Positions 41,765 to 52,191 of a stretch of 64,000 nt of DNA are shown piece after piece. The notes under the pieces were generated by a model that worked only from the letters and a program-made list of their open reading frames with translations, was not told the origin of the DNA and made no database searches. The stretch covers positions 186,001-250,000 of the forward strand of contig NZ_ATXQ01000002.1 in assembly GCF_000421765.1 (NCBI RefSeq), in the 5' to 3' direction. The stretch is from Denitrificimonas caeni DSM 24390. GTDB lineage: Bacteria > Pseudomonadota > Gammaproteobacteria > Pseudomonadales > Pseudomonadaceae. A program made the translations under genes and the position numbers. The stretch's first letter is position 1. The number at the start of each line of letters is the position of its first letter.

Positions 41765-42454
41765 TTAGCCAAGCTCGACCAAAATATCACTCAACGCTTG
41801 TGCCGGGTCTGCAGCTTGGGTGATTGGGCGACCGATGACTAAGTAATCTGATCCCGCTTGCATGGCTTGTGCTGGCGTCAGGATGCGTTTCTGGTCATCC
41901 TGTGCGCTGCCCGCTGGGCGAATACCTGGAGTCACCAACTGCCCTGCTGGCCATTGCTCTTTAAGAATCGAGGCTTCTTGCGCAGAACACACTAAACCAT
42001 CTAAACCTGCTTGCTCGGCTAAACCGGCTAAACGCAAAACCTGTTGCTGCGGGGTGATATCTAAACCGATGCCCGCTAAATCGCTTTGCTCCATGCTGGT
42101 CAGCACTGTCACGCCAATCAATAAAGGCTTATTACCGCTATGTTGTTCCAATACGTCACGGCAGGCTTGCATCATTTTCAAGCCGCCGGAGCAATGGACG
42201 TTGACCATCCACACGCCCAATTCAGCCGCCGCTTTCACCGCCATCGCCGTGGTATTCGGAATATCATGAAACTTAAGGTCTAAAAACACCTCAAAACCCA
42301 ATGCATGCAAGCCTTCAACTACCTTAGGTCCACAGCGCGTAAACAACTCTTTACCGACTTTAAGACGGCATTGTTGAGGGTTTAGACGCTCTGCTAACGC
42401 TAAAGCTTGCGCTTCACTAGGAAAATCGAGGGCTACAACAATTGGGCTGGACAT
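41765..42454 (-). CDS. pyrF: Orotidine 5'-phosphate decarboxylase
   Basis: 229 residues. Converts OMP to UMP, the last step of de novo pyrimidine synthesis. The TIM-barrel signature is clear: VVALDFPS at the start, [11 protein letters not shown], and the catalytic [12 protein letters not shown] with Lys and Asp residues. VTPGIRP and [10 protein letters not shown] bind phosphate. The length is normal. It stands alone, 170 bp from DUF2897. Confidence 0.97.
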   Translation of the reverse strand: MSSPIVVALDFPSEAQALALAERLNPQQCRLKVGKELFTRCGPKVVEGLHALGFEVFLDLKFHDIPNTTAMAVKAAAELGVWMVNVHCSGGLKMMQACRDVLEQHSGNKPLLIGVTVLTSMEQSDLAGIGLDITPQQQVLRLAGLAEQAGLDGLVCSAQEASILKEQWPAGQLVTPGIRPAGSAQDDQKRILTPAQAMQAGSDYLVIGRPITQAADPAQALSDILVELG

Positions 42455-42641
42455 GACTTGAGTCTCGTATCAATAAAATCCGCAGCATTGTAGCCTTCCT
42501 CTAGGCTCACTGTCGCATCGAGTTTGTTGCTACGGCATTTTAGCGGGCTTTTATCCTGTACTCTGTCTGTGCATAGCCTTTACAGATGCATCAACACTCT
42601 TTATGAGATACATTCTCATTTAACGGATTAAGGAGTTACCC

Positions 42642-42812
42642 ATGCCTTGGTATATTTGGTTATTAATCGCTCTGGTACTCGGCTCAGTTATTGCTGCTTT
42701 GTTGAGACTGCGCAATACAGCTAACACAATGCCAATCGATAAAGACAAGCTGGAATTGATGAAACAACGTAACGCCGAGTTGGAAGCGCAAGAACGCCAA
42801 AAAGACGAATAA
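42642..42812 (+). CDS. DUF2897-family small membrane protein
   Basis: 56 codons from an ATG with AGGAG about 8 nt upstream: MPWYIWLLIALVLGSVIAAL, one membrane helix, then a charged tail (KDKLELMKQRNAELEAQERQ). Matches the DUF2897 short proteins of pseudomonads. It ends 28 bp before fumC, so they may share a transcript. Confidence 0.8.
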   Translation: MPWYIWLLIALVLGSVIAALLRLRNTANTMPIDKDKLELMKQRNAELEAQERQKDE

Positions 42813-42840
42813 TCCCTGACAACCTGCTTGGAGATTGATT

Positions 42841-44229
42841 ATGTCCCGCACAGAAACCGATAGTTTAGGTGCCATCGAAGTACCTGCCACAGCGTATTGG
42901 GGCGCGCAAACACAGCGCTCTAAAGAAAATTTCGCAATTGGTTCACAGCCCATGCCTCTCGCCGTCGTGCATGCTTTAGCGCAGATCAAAAAAGCTGCCG
43001 CACGGGTGAATGCCAGCTTAGGCGAGCTGCCTGAAGACATCGCTAAGCTGATCGAGCAAGCTGCCGATGAAATCATTAACGGATCGCTCAACGAGCACTT
43101 TCCTCTGGTGGTTTGGCAAACGGGCAGCGGCACGCAGAGCAATATGAATGTCAACGAAGTGATTGCTGGTCGCGCCAATGAAATTGCCGGACAAGGTCGC
43201 GGCGGTAAATCACCGGTGCATCCTAATGATCATGTCAACCGCGCACAAAGCTCCAACGATTGCTTCCCTACGGCGATGCACATCGCTGCGCTACAGGCGA
43301 TTGAGCATGACTTATTCCCAGCCATCAAACTGCTGCGTGACGGACTGGATAAACAAGCCAAGCGTTATGCCAATTTGGTAAAAACCGGTCGCACCCACAT
43401 GATGGATGCAACACCTGTCACCTTTGGCCAAGAGCTCTCGGCTTTTGTCGCACAGTTGGATTATGCCCAACATGCCATAGAGCTGAGTCTGCCTGCCGTT
43501 GCCGAGCTTGCACAAGGAGGTACGGCTGTCGGCACCGGTCTCAATAGTAGCCCAAGCTTTGCCGACGATATTGCTAAAGAATTGGCCAGCGCAACAGGTC
43601 TACCTCTGACCTCAGCCGCTAATAAGTTTGCCGCTTTGGCTGGGCATGAACCTTTGGTGAGTTTATCTGGTGGGTTAAAAACTTTAGCCGTGGCCTTGAT
43701 GAAAATCGCCAATGACCTACGTTTGCTAGGCTCTGGGCCTCGCGCCGGTTTTGCTGAAGTGTTGTTACCCGCCAATGAACCTGGCAGCTCGATTATGCCG
43801 GGCAAAGTTAATCCGACGCAGTGTGAGGCGCTATCAATGCTGGCCTGCCAAGTGATGGGCAATGACGTCACCGTTAACATTGCCGCCAGTCACGGCCATC
43901 TGCAGCTCAACGTGTTTAAGCCGGTGATTATCCATAACATTTTGGAATCCATTGAGCTAATGGCGGATGGTTGCCGTAACTTCCAAGAGCATTGCATTGA
44001 AGGCATGCAAGCCAATGAGCAACAAATGGCGGATCACTTGGAAAATGGCTTGATGTTGGTGACGGCGTTAAATCGACACATTGGCTACGATAATGCAGCG
44101 AAAATAGCTAAAAAAGCTTATGCGGAAAACCTTACGTTGCGCGAGGCAGCGATTGCACTTGAGTTAGTTACCGATGAGCAGTTCAGCCAATGGGTGCGTC
44201 CGCAAGATATGCTCAAACCTGAGGCTTAG
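42841..44229 (+). CDS. fumC: Fumarate hydratase class II
   Basis: 462 residues from the ATG at 42841 (GGAG upstream; an ATG two codons earlier is less well placed). Hydrates fumarate to malate in the TCA cycle; the class II enzyme is iron-free and oxidation-resistant. The superfamily signature GSSIMPGKVNPTQ is at about residue 315, and GSGTQSNMNVNEV and the active-site TGRTHMMDATP are present. It is followed by a strong terminator. Confidence 0.97.
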   Translation: MSRTETDSLGAIEVPATAYWGAQTQRSKENFAIGSQPMPLAVVHALAQIKKAAARVNASLGELPEDIAKLIEQAADEIINGSLNEHFPLVVWQTGSGTQSNMNVNEVIAGRANEIAGQGRGGKSPVHPNDHVNRAQSSNDCFPTAMHIAALQAIEHDLFPAIKLLRDGLDKQAKRYANLVKTGRTHMMDATPVTFGQELSAFVAQLDYAQHAIELSLPAVAELAQGGTAVGTGLNSSPSFADDIAKELASATGLPLTSAANKFAALAGHEPLVSLSGGLKTLAVALMKIANDLRLLGSGPRAGFAEVLLPANEPGSSIMPGKVNPTQCEALSMLACQVMGNDVTVNIAASHGHLQLNVFKPVIIHNILESIELMADGCRNFQEHCIEGMQANEQQMADHLENGLMLVTALNRHIGYDNAAKIAKKAYAENLTLREAAIALELVTDEQFSQWVRPQDMLKPEA

Positions 44230-44350
44230 CAATATAACAAGCGAGTTCGATTGCTCAGACGCGAGGTTTGAGATGCAATATGTTCATACAGAATACGGCT
44301 TCAACACGGCCATCTGCATGAGCAAGACACATCTACGACTCAACACCAAA

Positions 44351-44390
44351 AAAAAGCCTCTAACACAACAAAGTGTCTTGAGGCTTTTTT
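44351..44390 (+). terminator. Terminator downstream of fumC
   Basis: AAAAAGCCTC and GAGGCTTTTT form a 10-bp stem with an inner ACAC/GTGT stem, then more T residues. It also serves the minus-strand phosphatase gene, whose stop is at 44419. Confidence 0.85.
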
Positions 44391-44418
44391 GTATCTACAC
44401 GAACTACAACGCCGCGCG

Positions 44419-45081
44419 TTAAGAGCGCGGGGTTAAGGTGTGCAGCCAATCATCGGTATCAATAAATCCTAAAATTTGTTGCTTAGTCTCGCTTTCAACA
44501 TTCAAAAACACTGCTGCGCCATACTTATAGTCAACTTCAGCGTAGGATAAACTTTCATTCACTTCATCCATGCAGCTGCTGTGGGTGACTAAAACCAAAT
44601 TACGTCCGGGGATTTTCCTAGCTAAAGCTTCTTTGACAAAATCATCTTTGCATTGGTACAAAAAATCTTCGTTAGCAGTTGGCTGTGCAAACAATAGTGC
44701 GCTAGTTTGACTGGTACGGGTTAACGGGCTGCTATAAATATCTGATGCTGCCAGCCCCAATTCTGCAAACTGCTCACGCATCGCCAACCCTGTCGCAGTA
44801 GCACGCTGAGTAATACCTGTCGGCCCATCTAAACAGGCGGCATCAACCCGACTGCAACGCTCTAAATGACGAACAAACACAATCACATCGCCATCCTGCC
44901 ATTCAGCCAGCATGTTCGTGGTTAAAGCAAAGGGGCTTTCAGAAAGATCGACCGGCTTAGGGTCGGCCAAGAGTTGGCTGACAGAAAAGGCCAACCCAGT
45001 TAGTGCAAGTGCCGTTCCCAGCAGTAATGATGTTTTAGCTCGACCGAGAGTCAAACCTTTGAAAAACTTAGTCGCGGGCAT
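44419..45081 (-). CDS. Histidine phosphatase-family protein, exported
   Basis: 220 residues with an N-terminal membrane or signal segment (SLLLGTALALTGLAFSVSQLL). The phosphatase domain starts at DVIVFVRHLERCS (RH motif with the catalytic His), then SSPLTRTSQTSALLF and LVLVTHSSCMDEV (second catalytic His). Cys residues suggest a disulphide in the periplasm. The substrate is unknown; relatives act on envelope sugar phosphates. Confidence 0.88.
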   Translation of the reverse strand: MPATKFFKGLTLGRAKTSLLLGTALALTGLAFSVSQLLADPKPVDLSESPFALTTNMLAEWQDGDVIVFVRHLERCSRVDAACLDGPTGITQRATATGLAMREQFAELGLAASDIYSSPLTRTSQTSALLFAQPTANEDFLYQCKDDFVKEALARKIPGRNLVLVTHSSCMDEVNESLSYAEVDYKYGAAVFLNVESETKQQILGFIDTDDWLHTLTPRS

Positions 45082-45274
45082 CGATATGCACTCTAAATAA
45101 CACTGTAGTCATTAGATACAGAAACGTGACCCAGTTCCATACCAACCAATAAATAAGCCCTTTCAGCCTATTATTACGGCCTCAAGGAACCAAAAAAATA
45201 ACTGAGCGACTAATACAATAATTCTTTCTCATACTTTATTTGCTTTGCACCTTTTCCTGACAGGAGTTCCTAGT

Positions 45275-45805
45275 ATGTTGATTCCTAAAAAATCATCACT
45301 TCGCCTCGCAGCACTGACTGTACTGCTAGCACTTTTCACGAGCAATGCATTCGCCGACAGACTGTTTCGAACCGATAGTCACAACCGCCATGCAGAAGAG
45401 CACCGGCCCGAGAAGAAGCACAAACAGCACTATAAACATGATAAGTACCGTGATGACAGACGCTACAAAGATGATCGGCGTCGTCACGCAGTGCAATACC
45501 GTTTTCATCAGAATGATCGGCGTTTGATCAATGACTATTATCGCGATCAGCAGTACAGAGGGAAATGTCCACGCGGCTTAGCTAAGAAAAACAATCGCTG
45601 TCAGCCGCCCCGCTATGCAAAGAAGTGGCACAAAGGTCAGCCGCTTTCTAAACAAGTAAAATACTACGAGTTGCCAAACAGATTGCATGGTCGTTTGCAG
45701 CCAGCACCGCGTGATTACCGTTATGTGCGGGTGGATAACGATGTTTTAATGATTGATACGGTCACCAATGTTGTCGTCGACGTGATCGAGAACATCCTGC
45801 GCTAA
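45275..45805 (+). CDS. RcnB-like secreted basic protein
   Basis: 176 residues from the ATG at 45275 (GGAG 8 nt upstream; the frame extends to 45245 without need). A signal peptide (LRLAALTVLLALFTSNAFA) is followed by a His/Arg/Lys/Asp-rich low-complexity stretch and a C-terminal RcnB-type domain (YYELPNRLHGRLQPAP, then VDNDVLMIDTVTNVVVDVI). RcnB proteins are periplasmic and linked to nickel/cobalt balance; metal binding by the His-rich part is plausible but unproven. Confidence 0.8.
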   Translation: MLIPKKSSLRLAALTVLLALFTSNAFADRLFRTDSHNRHAEEHRPEKKHKQHYKHDKYRDDRRYKDDRRRHAVQYRFHQNDRRLINDYYRDQQYRGKCPRGLAKKNNRCQPPRYAKKWHKGQPLSKQVKYYELPNRLHGRLQPAPRDYRYVRVDNDVLMIDTVTNVVVDVIENILR

Positions 45806-46083
45806 ACCGTTCTGTAACCTTCCCCATAAAACCGCCGACTGCTAGGCTAATCCACAACAGTTGGCGAGTTCATTTCGCGTCTTTCCATGCACAGCAAATG
45901 ATCCGCACACACAATGCACTGGTCTACACTAGCCAAGATAAGATAATCTCTGTAAAAACAGATAAAGCTGGCAACAAATGCTGGCTTTGATTATTGATTG
46001 CGCTGCTTTGACTGTCTCCAGATACACGCTCTCAAACAGCTCTGCTTTAGTGGTACTTCCAAAATTAGTGGGGTTTTAAGACG

Positions 46084-46407
46084 ATGCTGGAATCACGCTT
46101 GCGCGCCATAATCCGCAAAACCAAACGTGGCAATGCTTACACTGATGGTTCGCTTAATAATGCGATCAAAGTCTTTACTGACGACATTTTGCAATTCATC
46201 AGCATTGAAATCTTAGATGACATGCCCGACTCAACGCTGTATTCCACTTACCTAGCGTGGGAAACCATGGCAATCAAGCATCAAGACCCTGATCAACGTA
46301 TTAAACATATTAGAAAAGGCATGAAAATCATTTTAATGCCTTCTTTAGTTGACTCAGAAGATGAGCTGGCTGAAACCACTAACATCGTCAGTTTGTTTAG
46401 CAAATAA
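46084..46407 (+). CDS. Small hypothetical protein, 107 aa
   Basis: A soluble, mostly helical protein: MLESRLRAIIRKTKRGNAYTDGS then ILQFISIEILDDMPDSTLYSTYLAWETMA. No motif is recognised. It stands alone with about 280 bp upstream and is convergent with the antiporter gene. A hairpin follows. Confidence 0.65.
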   Translation: MLESRLRAIIRKTKRGNAYTDGSLNNAIKVFTDDILQFISIEILDDMPDSTLYSTYLAWETMAIKHQDPDQRIKHIRKGMKIILMPSLVDSEDELAETTNIVSLFSK

Positions 46408-46425
46408 CCGCCAATCACATAACAC

Positions 46426-46465
46426 AGCACACAAGGTCGGCTCCCAGCCTGCAGCCTTATGTGCT
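46426..46465. terminator. Hairpin between two convergent genes
   Basis: AGCACACAAGG and CCTTATGTGCT form an 11-bp stem with one mismatch, located between the stops at 46407 and 46482. Probably a bidirectional terminator, though T-runs are weak. Confidence 0.5.
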
Positions 46466-46481
46466 CTACTGATTCAATGCT

Positions 46482-48341
46482 CTAGCCAGTAATCGTTGCC
46501 ACACCATTATTGGCGTCGCTACTTTTACTACCCTTACGTTCTTCCGGCGCTTTAGGCGGCACCAGACTGATCAATGTCGATTCATTGTCAGGTTTGAGCG
46601 TGTCCATGGATTTAACCGGCGTAATATGATCTTTGCTGTCCAGCACAAACAGAACTAAAGCCTGATTTTGATGCTTATCCAGAAAGTTCTGATAATTAAA
46701 GGCATCACTCAACTGCGTCGTTTTCACCGTATAACCTTGGCTGGCCAAGCTGGCTAATTTGGCATAACTGACACCGTCAAACAGGCCACGTGTGCGCTGT
46801 ATTTTCTCAGCGGTCTGGTAGCGCGCCTTCTGATCTTGCTCGCCTTCTGACAGGCTGTACACGCTGTTGTGATCACCAAACCAATCAAGGAAGTGATAAG
46901 TGGCCAGAGAGTTCATGTGTTTATATGGCGAAATAACCAAAAGATTACCAATACCGGTTAAATCCAATTGATTGGCCGCGTGTTCAGAGACTGGATTACC
47001 AAAGTAAACCTGCAAGTTTTCCATACGCGCCAAGCGCACGTTCTCCCAGCTACTGTCGGCCAACACCACTGGCACCTCGTGTTTAGTCAGCTCAACCGCG
47101 ATCATCCGCGCTACCGTGTTAGCACCGATAATCAAAAAGCCAAACTCTGGCGGCTCGGCCACACCGAGCAATTTGGCTAAGGGACGAGCAGTGAGGCTTT
47201 GCACGGTAACGGTGGCAATAATCAGCATAAACACCAGCGGCACCAGCGTCTCGCCGCCAGCAAAACCATTATTTTGCAACTGGAAAGCAAACAGTGCAGA
47301 AACCGCTGCGGCAACAATACCGCGTGGAGCGATCCAGCTTAAAAACAGCTTTTCTCGCCAATTTAAACTGGTGCCTATCGCCGAGATAAAAATACTCAAA
47401 GGCCGTGCCACCAACATTAAGATGGCCAACACCACAGCCAGTCCCCAACCTAAATTCGCAATAGCTGAAAACTCAATGCGCGCAGCCAAAATAATAAACA
47501 ACGCAGAAATTAACAGCACACTCAGAGATTCTTTGAACTCCAAAATGCTATCAACATCGACCTGTTTCATATTGGCCATCCAGATGCCCATGATGGTCAC
47601 CGTCAACAGACCTGACTCGTGAGCGATTTCATTCGACAGTGCATACACGCCCAACATAAACGACAGCGTACCGGCGTTATGTAAGTATTGCGGAATCCAG
47701 TGTTTGCGCAGCACCTGACCGTTCAAATAGCCTGCAGCTGAGCCCAATACCGTGCCCACGGCAATTGTAGTGCTGAAGATATACAGCGAATGGCCAAAGA
47801 CATTACCCTGCCCCCACGAGACAATCCCCTCGTACACCAGCACCGCCAGCAAGGCACCTACTGGATCAATAATGATGCCTTCCCACTGCAAAATATTCGC
47901 CAACTTAGCCTTGGGTCGCACTGCGCGCAGCAATGGCGCAATCACCGTTGGCCCGGTCACCACGGAAATCGCACCGAACAGTAGAGAAATCTCCCAGGAA
48001 ATATCCAAAATCCAATGCGCAGCCAAAGTGCCGATAATACCGGTCACCACAGAGCCAACCGGAATCAAGTTACGCACCATTGCGCCATGGCCACGGATTT
48101 CAGAGAAGCGCAGGGTCAGACTGCCTTCAAACAAAATAATTGCCACCGCCAACGACACCATCGGGAACAGCAGGTCGCCAAACACATCCTCAGGATTCAA
48201 ATAATGCAAAACCGGGCCACAAGCGATACCTGCAGCTAACAAGAAGACAATCGCCGGCATGCGCACACGCCAAGCCAACCACTGACAAAATAACGATAAA
48301 ACACCAATCGAGGCGAGCAATAAAACAGTGCTAACGGGCAT
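46482..48341 (-). CDS. Na+/H+ antiporter (CPA family) with TrkA-N-like domain
   Basis: 619 residues: about twelve membrane helices with CPA signatures (VVTGPTVIAPLLRAVRP; WEGIIIDPVGALLAVLVYEG, where the Asp is the likely ion-binding residue), then a cytoplasmic Rossmann-type regulatory domain from about residue 405 (FGFLIIGANTVARMIAVEL). It should exchange Na+ or K+ for protons across the inner membrane. It matches the NhaP/CPA1 antiporters of about 600 residues in pseudomonads. Confidence 0.92.
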   Translation of the reverse strand: MPVSTVLLLASIGVLSLFCQWLAWRVRMPAIVFLLAAGIACGPVLHYLNPEDVFGDLLFPMVSLAVAIILFEGSLTLRFSEIRGHGAMVRNLIPVGSVVTGIIGTLAAHWILDISWEISLLFGAISVVTGPTVIAPLLRAVRPKAKLANILQWEGIIIDPVGALLAVLVYEGIVSWGQGNVFGHSLYIFSTTIAVGTVLGSAAGYLNGQVLRKHWIPQYLHNAGTLSFMLGVYALSNEIAHESGLLTVTIMGIWMANMKQVDVDSILEFKESLSVLLISALFIILAARIEFSAIANLGWGLAVVLAILMLVARPLSIFISAIGTSLNWREKLFLSWIAPRGIVAAAVSALFAFQLQNNGFAGGETLVPLVFMLIIATVTVQSLTARPLAKLLGVAEPPEFGFLIIGANTVARMIAVELTKHEVPVVLADSSWENVRLARMENLQVYFGNPVSEHAANQLDLTGIGNLLVISPYKHMNSLATYHFLDWFGDHNSVYSLSEGEQDQKARYQTAEKIQRTRGLFDGVSYAKLASLASQGYTVKTTQLSDAFNYQNFLDKHQNQALVLFVLDSKDHITPVKSMDTLKPDNESTLISLVPPKAPEERKGSKSSDANNGVATITG

Positions 48342-48724
48342 AAACCAAGAATCCCTAAATTATTATTGTGGCGCTGGACGCGATTGCTCAGCAGGCATAA
48401 GGCGAAAAACAACCGAAGCTAGAATCATAAAACCCGACATTTCCTGCCAATGCCTCAACGCATACAACAGTGTCTCGGTCTTTATGGATGGTCCAAACTT
48501 GTATGATGATCATAAATAACCTGCCGCAGATTAACCTCTCTGCGACAGATTACCAAGCACCGAAATATCCGACAGAGTCTGCGCAGATATCCTGTGATAG
48601 GTGTTGCTATCTCTGCTGGCAAAACCGACTGAAGCCATCGTTGCAATGCCGGCTCCTCTGGACAAGGCAGACAACCTGTCTAGCGCGGCAGCGCCAATGT
48701 AACTGCTGACTCAGCTTTAAAGTG
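48342..48724. other. 383-bp intergenic stretch
   Basis: Lies between the antiporter start and the stop of the FmdE-like gene. Short plus-strand frames exist but have no ribosome sites and encode no recognisable protein. I see no strong hairpin. It presumably holds the promoter of the antiporter gene. Confidence 0.5.
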
Positions 48725-49342
48725 TCAGCTTAGGTGAACAATGGATAACAACGCCGAATCATCGGCATGTTCTAACAGTATCCGCCGTACGCGTTCCTGC
48801 CAGAGCCTTGCAAACTCTGCCTGTTGCTCAGGTGTTTCGCGATTTTGTATGACCGCCTGCATGCGTTCGCGCTGAGATTCATCGGCGGGGATTTTATGGG
48901 CATCAAACTTCACCATTACTGCAGCGCCAGTATCAAGTCGCTCGAAACGTACCGCGCCATCATGCGCAGCATCTGTTGCGAAACTGAGCAAGCCATTACG
49001 TGCAAAACGCTGACCAATGCCCTTAAAGCCACCCTGCGCTGCAGCGCCGGTAATGAGAGTCAAGACTTGAGCAACCACACCAGTCGTTCCGTCTGTTTCC
49101 GCTGATGGCATGCGTACACAGATAGCTCCACGCTCAGGCAGCGTATCTGGATACAGCGCTTGCAAGGCCGCTCGCGCAGTTAGGAAAGCACCCGCAACCG
49201 TTGGGCAAGAATGCCCCGCCAGCCGTACAGCATCGACATAGTGGTAATCCATAATGCCCTCTGCCGCACTACCAAGCAGCTGCGCTAATGGATCGCGCAA
49301 ACGAATCACTGGGGCTTTATCGAAGAAGTTGGGATAAGTCAT
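48725..49342 (-). CDS. FmdE-like conserved protein
   Basis: 205 residues, cytoplasmic. DAVRLAGHSCPTVAGAFL near residue 40 is the GHxCP motif of the FmdE family (formylmethanofuran dehydrogenase subunit E-like). RLDTGAAVMVKFDAHKIP and the C-terminal helix WQERVRRILLEHAD are conserved in bacterial relatives. Function in bacteria unknown; the Cys/His motif suggests metal binding. Confidence 0.8.
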   Translation of the reverse strand: MTYPNFFDKAPVIRLRDPLAQLLGSAAEGIMDYHYVDAVRLAGHSCPTVAGAFLTARAALQALYPDTLPERGAICVRMPSAETDGTTGVVAQVLTLITGAAAQGGFKGIGQRFARNGLLSFATDAAHDGAVRFERLDTGAAVMVKFDAHKIPADESQRERMQAVIQNRETPEQQAEFARLWQERVRRILLEHADDSALLSIVHLS

Positions 49343-49871
49343 GGCGATCTCCTTAGGGAGTAGAGTTTTGAAAAAGATAGCAACAGACTAGCAGGCTTCG
49401 AGAAGCTGATGACAAGAGAACCTTCATTAGTGTGCTCTGTTGACAGCAATATCTCTACTTAGTGTAATAATGCGCTACCTTCACCGCCATCATTGCATCG
49501 AGTGTCACATCAAGGACAGGACGGCGTGCTCAGCCATGCGGGACCTGACATCTATAGATCAGATTAGATCAGATTATTGTTGCATCCGAAACCGCGTGCA
49601 ATGATGCATTGCACGCACTGCCAAACTGAGCTTGTTGCAACCTCTAGAGACTATCTAGTAATACGAGTTGTGCTTATATCAGAAAGAATAAATGATGATG
49701 CTAAGCAATTTAAAGCGCAGCTGGTCAAACAACTTAACCTTGGAAACAAACATGATCTAGAGCGTTCGTAACAAAGCTAAGTGATTAATAATTGCCAGAA
49801 CAATACGGCAACCAAGGCCCTAACAGTAATTGGTTTTTCTTGAAAAGAAAACACAGGAGCTATTCAAATAA
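49343..49871. other. Gene-poor region of about 530 bp
   Basis: A plus-strand 64-codon frame (49577-49771) starts with CTHCQTELVATS but has no ribosome site and I do not call it a gene. Short repeats of ATCAGATTAG occur near 49557-49575. The left side should hold the promoter of the FmdE-like gene. Confidence 0.5.
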
Positions 49872-49900
49872 AAATGCAAGCCCTGTACAGGCTTGCATTT
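49872..49900 (-). terminator. Terminator of the rhodanese gene
   Basis: A perfect 11-bp stem (AAATGCAAGCC / GGCTTGCATTT) with a 7-nt loop. On the minus strand it is followed by TTTTTATTTG. It lies 13 bp past the stop at 49913. Confidence 0.85.
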
Positions 49901-49912
49901 AGCTACTTTAAC

Positions 49913-50437
49913 TTATGCAGCAGAGTTTTTATTCCATGGCATTTTCATTAGCACGCGCGCTAAACCACAAAAGCCAGTGACACCGGCCATAATTAAGCCT
50001 GCACCGACAAAGCCTGACAGTGCATACCAGCCTGGAGCAACTGTTGCACCTAAAATAACGCCCAATAGAATCATCGTACCTGCGCCAATTTGCACTTGTC
50101 GCTGTAACTCTAAAGGTTGCGATGCATCGCTGATCACTGGAAGCCCGGCTTTTTTCCAGCCGTCTAAGCCACCTTCCAAGATGTATACTTCACAGCTAGC
50201 GCAGTTATCCAGAACACCAGCATTCATCACTGTACGGTTGCCTGAACGGCAGTGAAAAATGACCGCATTCGCATCATTTCTCGGCATACCTTGACTGCTT
50301 AGCTGCTCCATTGGCATGTGTTGTGCAACTGCAATATGCTCACGTGCGTACTCATCTGCCCCGCGAATATCAACCAACACAGCACCCTGTGCTAATAACT
50401 CTTGCGCGGCTTGTGGTGTTAATATCTTGCTAGACAT
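49913..50437 (-). CDS. Membrane-linked rhodanese (YgaP-like)
   Basis: 174 residues from the ATG at 50437. The N-terminal rhodanese domain has the active-site loop HCRSGNRT (Cys as sulfur carrier). The C-terminal half has two to three membrane helices of the DUF2892 type. The same build is seen in YgaP of E. coli, a thiosulfate sulfurtransferase. The longer frame starting at 50461 lacks a better site. Confidence 0.88.
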   Translation of the reverse strand: MSSKILTPQAAQELLAQGAVLVDIRGADEYAREHIAVAQHMPMEQLSSQGMPRNDANAVIFHCRSGNRTVMNAGVLDNCASCEVYILEGGLDGWKKAGLPVISDASQPLELQRQVQIGAGTMILLGVILGATVAPGWYALSGFVGAGLIMAGVTGFCGLARVLMKMPWNKNSAA

Positions 50438-50704
50438 TGGTTCACTCTCATTTAAATGCATATATGTGTCTGGAAGATCAACAACTCTGTGCGTTGTTCT
50501 CTACGCCATGCTATCACGAAAACATAAAATATAATATATATACAAATAAACTAAAGCGCTTATAAAGTTAGTAATCATTGTCTGCAAAAAATGCCTGCAT
50601 CATCCAAGCGAAACCAAGCCAAGCCTTAAACGGTACGTTGAGCAATAAACAGAGCCAGCGAAGAACGTTTATAAGGAAAATCAGGCCAGGTTACTCAAAT
50701 AAAA

Positions 50705-51451
50705 TCAACTGCGCTCAGCAGCTGCAACAATCAGTGCTTTCATTTCAGCAACGGCGGTAGGGAAACCTACAAACAGTGCATGGGCAATAATCGCATGACC
50801 AATATTTAGCTCATTAATGCCGGCAATTGCTGCAATTGGTTCAACGTTATGATAATTCAGACCATGCCCGGCATTCACAACCAAACCTTGCTCGATAGCA
50901 AAGGCCGCAGCTTTGCGAATGAGCTCCAATTGCTCAGTTTGCTCAGCAGGTGTCGTCGCATCTGAATAATGTCCAGTATGCAATTCAATTGTGGTGGCAC
51001 CGACGCGCTTGGCCGCTGCAATTTGCTGTTCATCAGCATCAATAAACAATGACACATCACAACCCACTGCCTGTAAACGCTTTACCGCTACGGCGATACG
51101 CGCTTCTTGTGACAACACATCCAAGCCACCTTCAGTGGTCAACTCAGCGCGAGTTTCCGGCACAAAACAGGCGTGCTCAGGACGAAGTTCTTCAGCTAAA
51201 AGCAGCATTTCTTCAGTCACGCCCATCTCGAAATTCATCGGCGTGTGCATCACTTCGCGCAACACCCGCACATCACGGTCTTGGATATGACGACGGTCTT
51301 CACGCAAATGTACGGTAATACCATCAGCACCGGCTTGCTCAGCATCCAAAGCAGCCTTGACTGGATCAGGGTAACGCGTGCCGCGCGCCTGACGCACAGT
51401 GGCAATATGGTCAATATTCACACCCAACAAAATACGCTTATTCAAATTCAT
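50705..51451 (-). CDS. pdxJ: Pyridoxine 5'-phosphate synthase
   Basis: 248 residues. Condenses 1-deoxyxylulose 5-phosphate with 3-amino-2-oxopropyl phosphate to make pyridoxine phosphate (vitamin B6). [17 protein letters not shown] at the start, [13 protein letters not shown] and [11 protein letters not shown] are family hallmarks. The start overlaps the stop of recO by one base, so it is the last gene of the lepA-to-pdxJ gene string. Confidence 0.97.
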   Translation of the reverse strand: MNLNKRILLGVNIDHIATVRQARGTRYPDPVKAALDAEQAGADGITVHLREDRRHIQDRDVRVLREVMHTPMNFEMGVTEEMLLLAEELRPEHACFVPETRAELTTEGGLDVLSQEARIAVAVKRLQAVGCDVSLFIDADEQQIAAAKRVGATTIELHTGHYSDATTPAEQTEQLELIRKAAAFAIEQGLVVNAGHGLNYHNVEPIAAIAGINELNIGHAIIAHALFVGFPTAVAEMKALIVAAAERS

Positions 51452-52137
51452 TACACAGACCCTTTTTGTGTCAAAAACAATTCACGACTCATTAACGGAC
51501 GTCCGCCCAAATGTGCAGCTAACGCTTGACGCATCACCCGCTTGGCCGTTTGTAAAATACGTTCTTGCTGCCAATCCGCAGTAGCCAAAGCTAAAATATC
51601 CGCGCCCTGAAACACACCAGATTGCACCAACGATACGGCTTCAAAACCACTTTGCGGCACTAGACGATACAACATTTGCTCTTGCAGTGCCTGCCCATGG
51701 ATATCCTCAGTAAAAGAAAAGCCATAACCTAACTGCTCAAGTAAACGCCATTCAAAACTTCGTAGCAAAGGTTGCATGGGTAAGCCATGCGACAAACCTT
51801 GCACAGACAGCGTGTAGTGCTCAAATAACTGCAGCTGCGGATCATCCAGAGGCAATAAACGCACCAGTAATTCATTGAGATACATGGCGCAAAACAGCGC
51901 CTGCCCTTGCAGAAAATTAAACTCACCGGCTGGCTCAATACGACTGATACTTTTTAACTCGCTACGCCCGCGCAACTCAACCTCTAACAAAGAGAAAGGC
52001 CGCGCCACACTGCCATGTTTACCCCGAGCACTGCGTAACACCGCACGCACGCGCCCATTCGGTGTAAACAGATCGACTAAGGCACTGGTTTCTTTGTAGG
52101 GACGGCTGTGCAAAATAAAGGCTAGCGACGACTGCAT
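51451..52137 (-). CDS. recO: DNA repair protein RecO
   Basis: 228 residues. Helps load RecA on SSB-coated single strands in the RecFOR pathway. An N-terminal OB-fold ([20 protein letters not shown] then [12 protein letters not shown]) and a helical C-terminal domain are visible. The zinc-finger cysteines are absent, as usual in gammaproteobacterial RecO. It lies between era and pdxJ in the same direction. Confidence 0.95.
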   Translation of the reverse strand: MQSSLAFILHSRPYKETSALVDLFTPNGRVRAVLRSARGKHGSVARPFSLLEVELRGRSELKSISRIEPAGEFNFLQGQALFCAMYLNELLVRLLPLDDPQLQLFEHYTLSVQGLSHGLPMQPLLRSFEWRLLEQLGYGFSFTEDIHGQALQEQMLYRLVPQSGFEAVSLVQSGVFQGADILALATADWQQERILQTAKRVMRQALAAHLGGRPLMSRELFLTQKGSV

Positions 52138-52191
52138 AATTCAGCCTCTAAATAGCATGCGCTCCAGGACAGAGCGCATGCCAAGTTGGTT

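Noticed and set aside
42684-43178. 164-codon minus-strand frame over DUF2897 and fumC
   Set aside because: Antisense shadow of fumC; the plus-strand frame has the full fumarase signature.
47116-47622. 168-codon plus-strand frame inside the antiporter gene
   Set aside because: Antisense shadow of the antiporter membrane region; the low-complexity translation matches no family.
49557-49575. ATCAGATTAG short tandem repeat as a possible CRISPR or origin element
   Set aside because: Only about two short copies with no spacer structure. I saw no CRISPR array or replication origin anywhere in the window.
49577-49771. 64-codon frame with a CxxC start (CTHC)
   Set aside because: A single CxxC could hint at a zinc protein, but there is no second pair, no ribosome site and no conserved neighbour, so I left it out.
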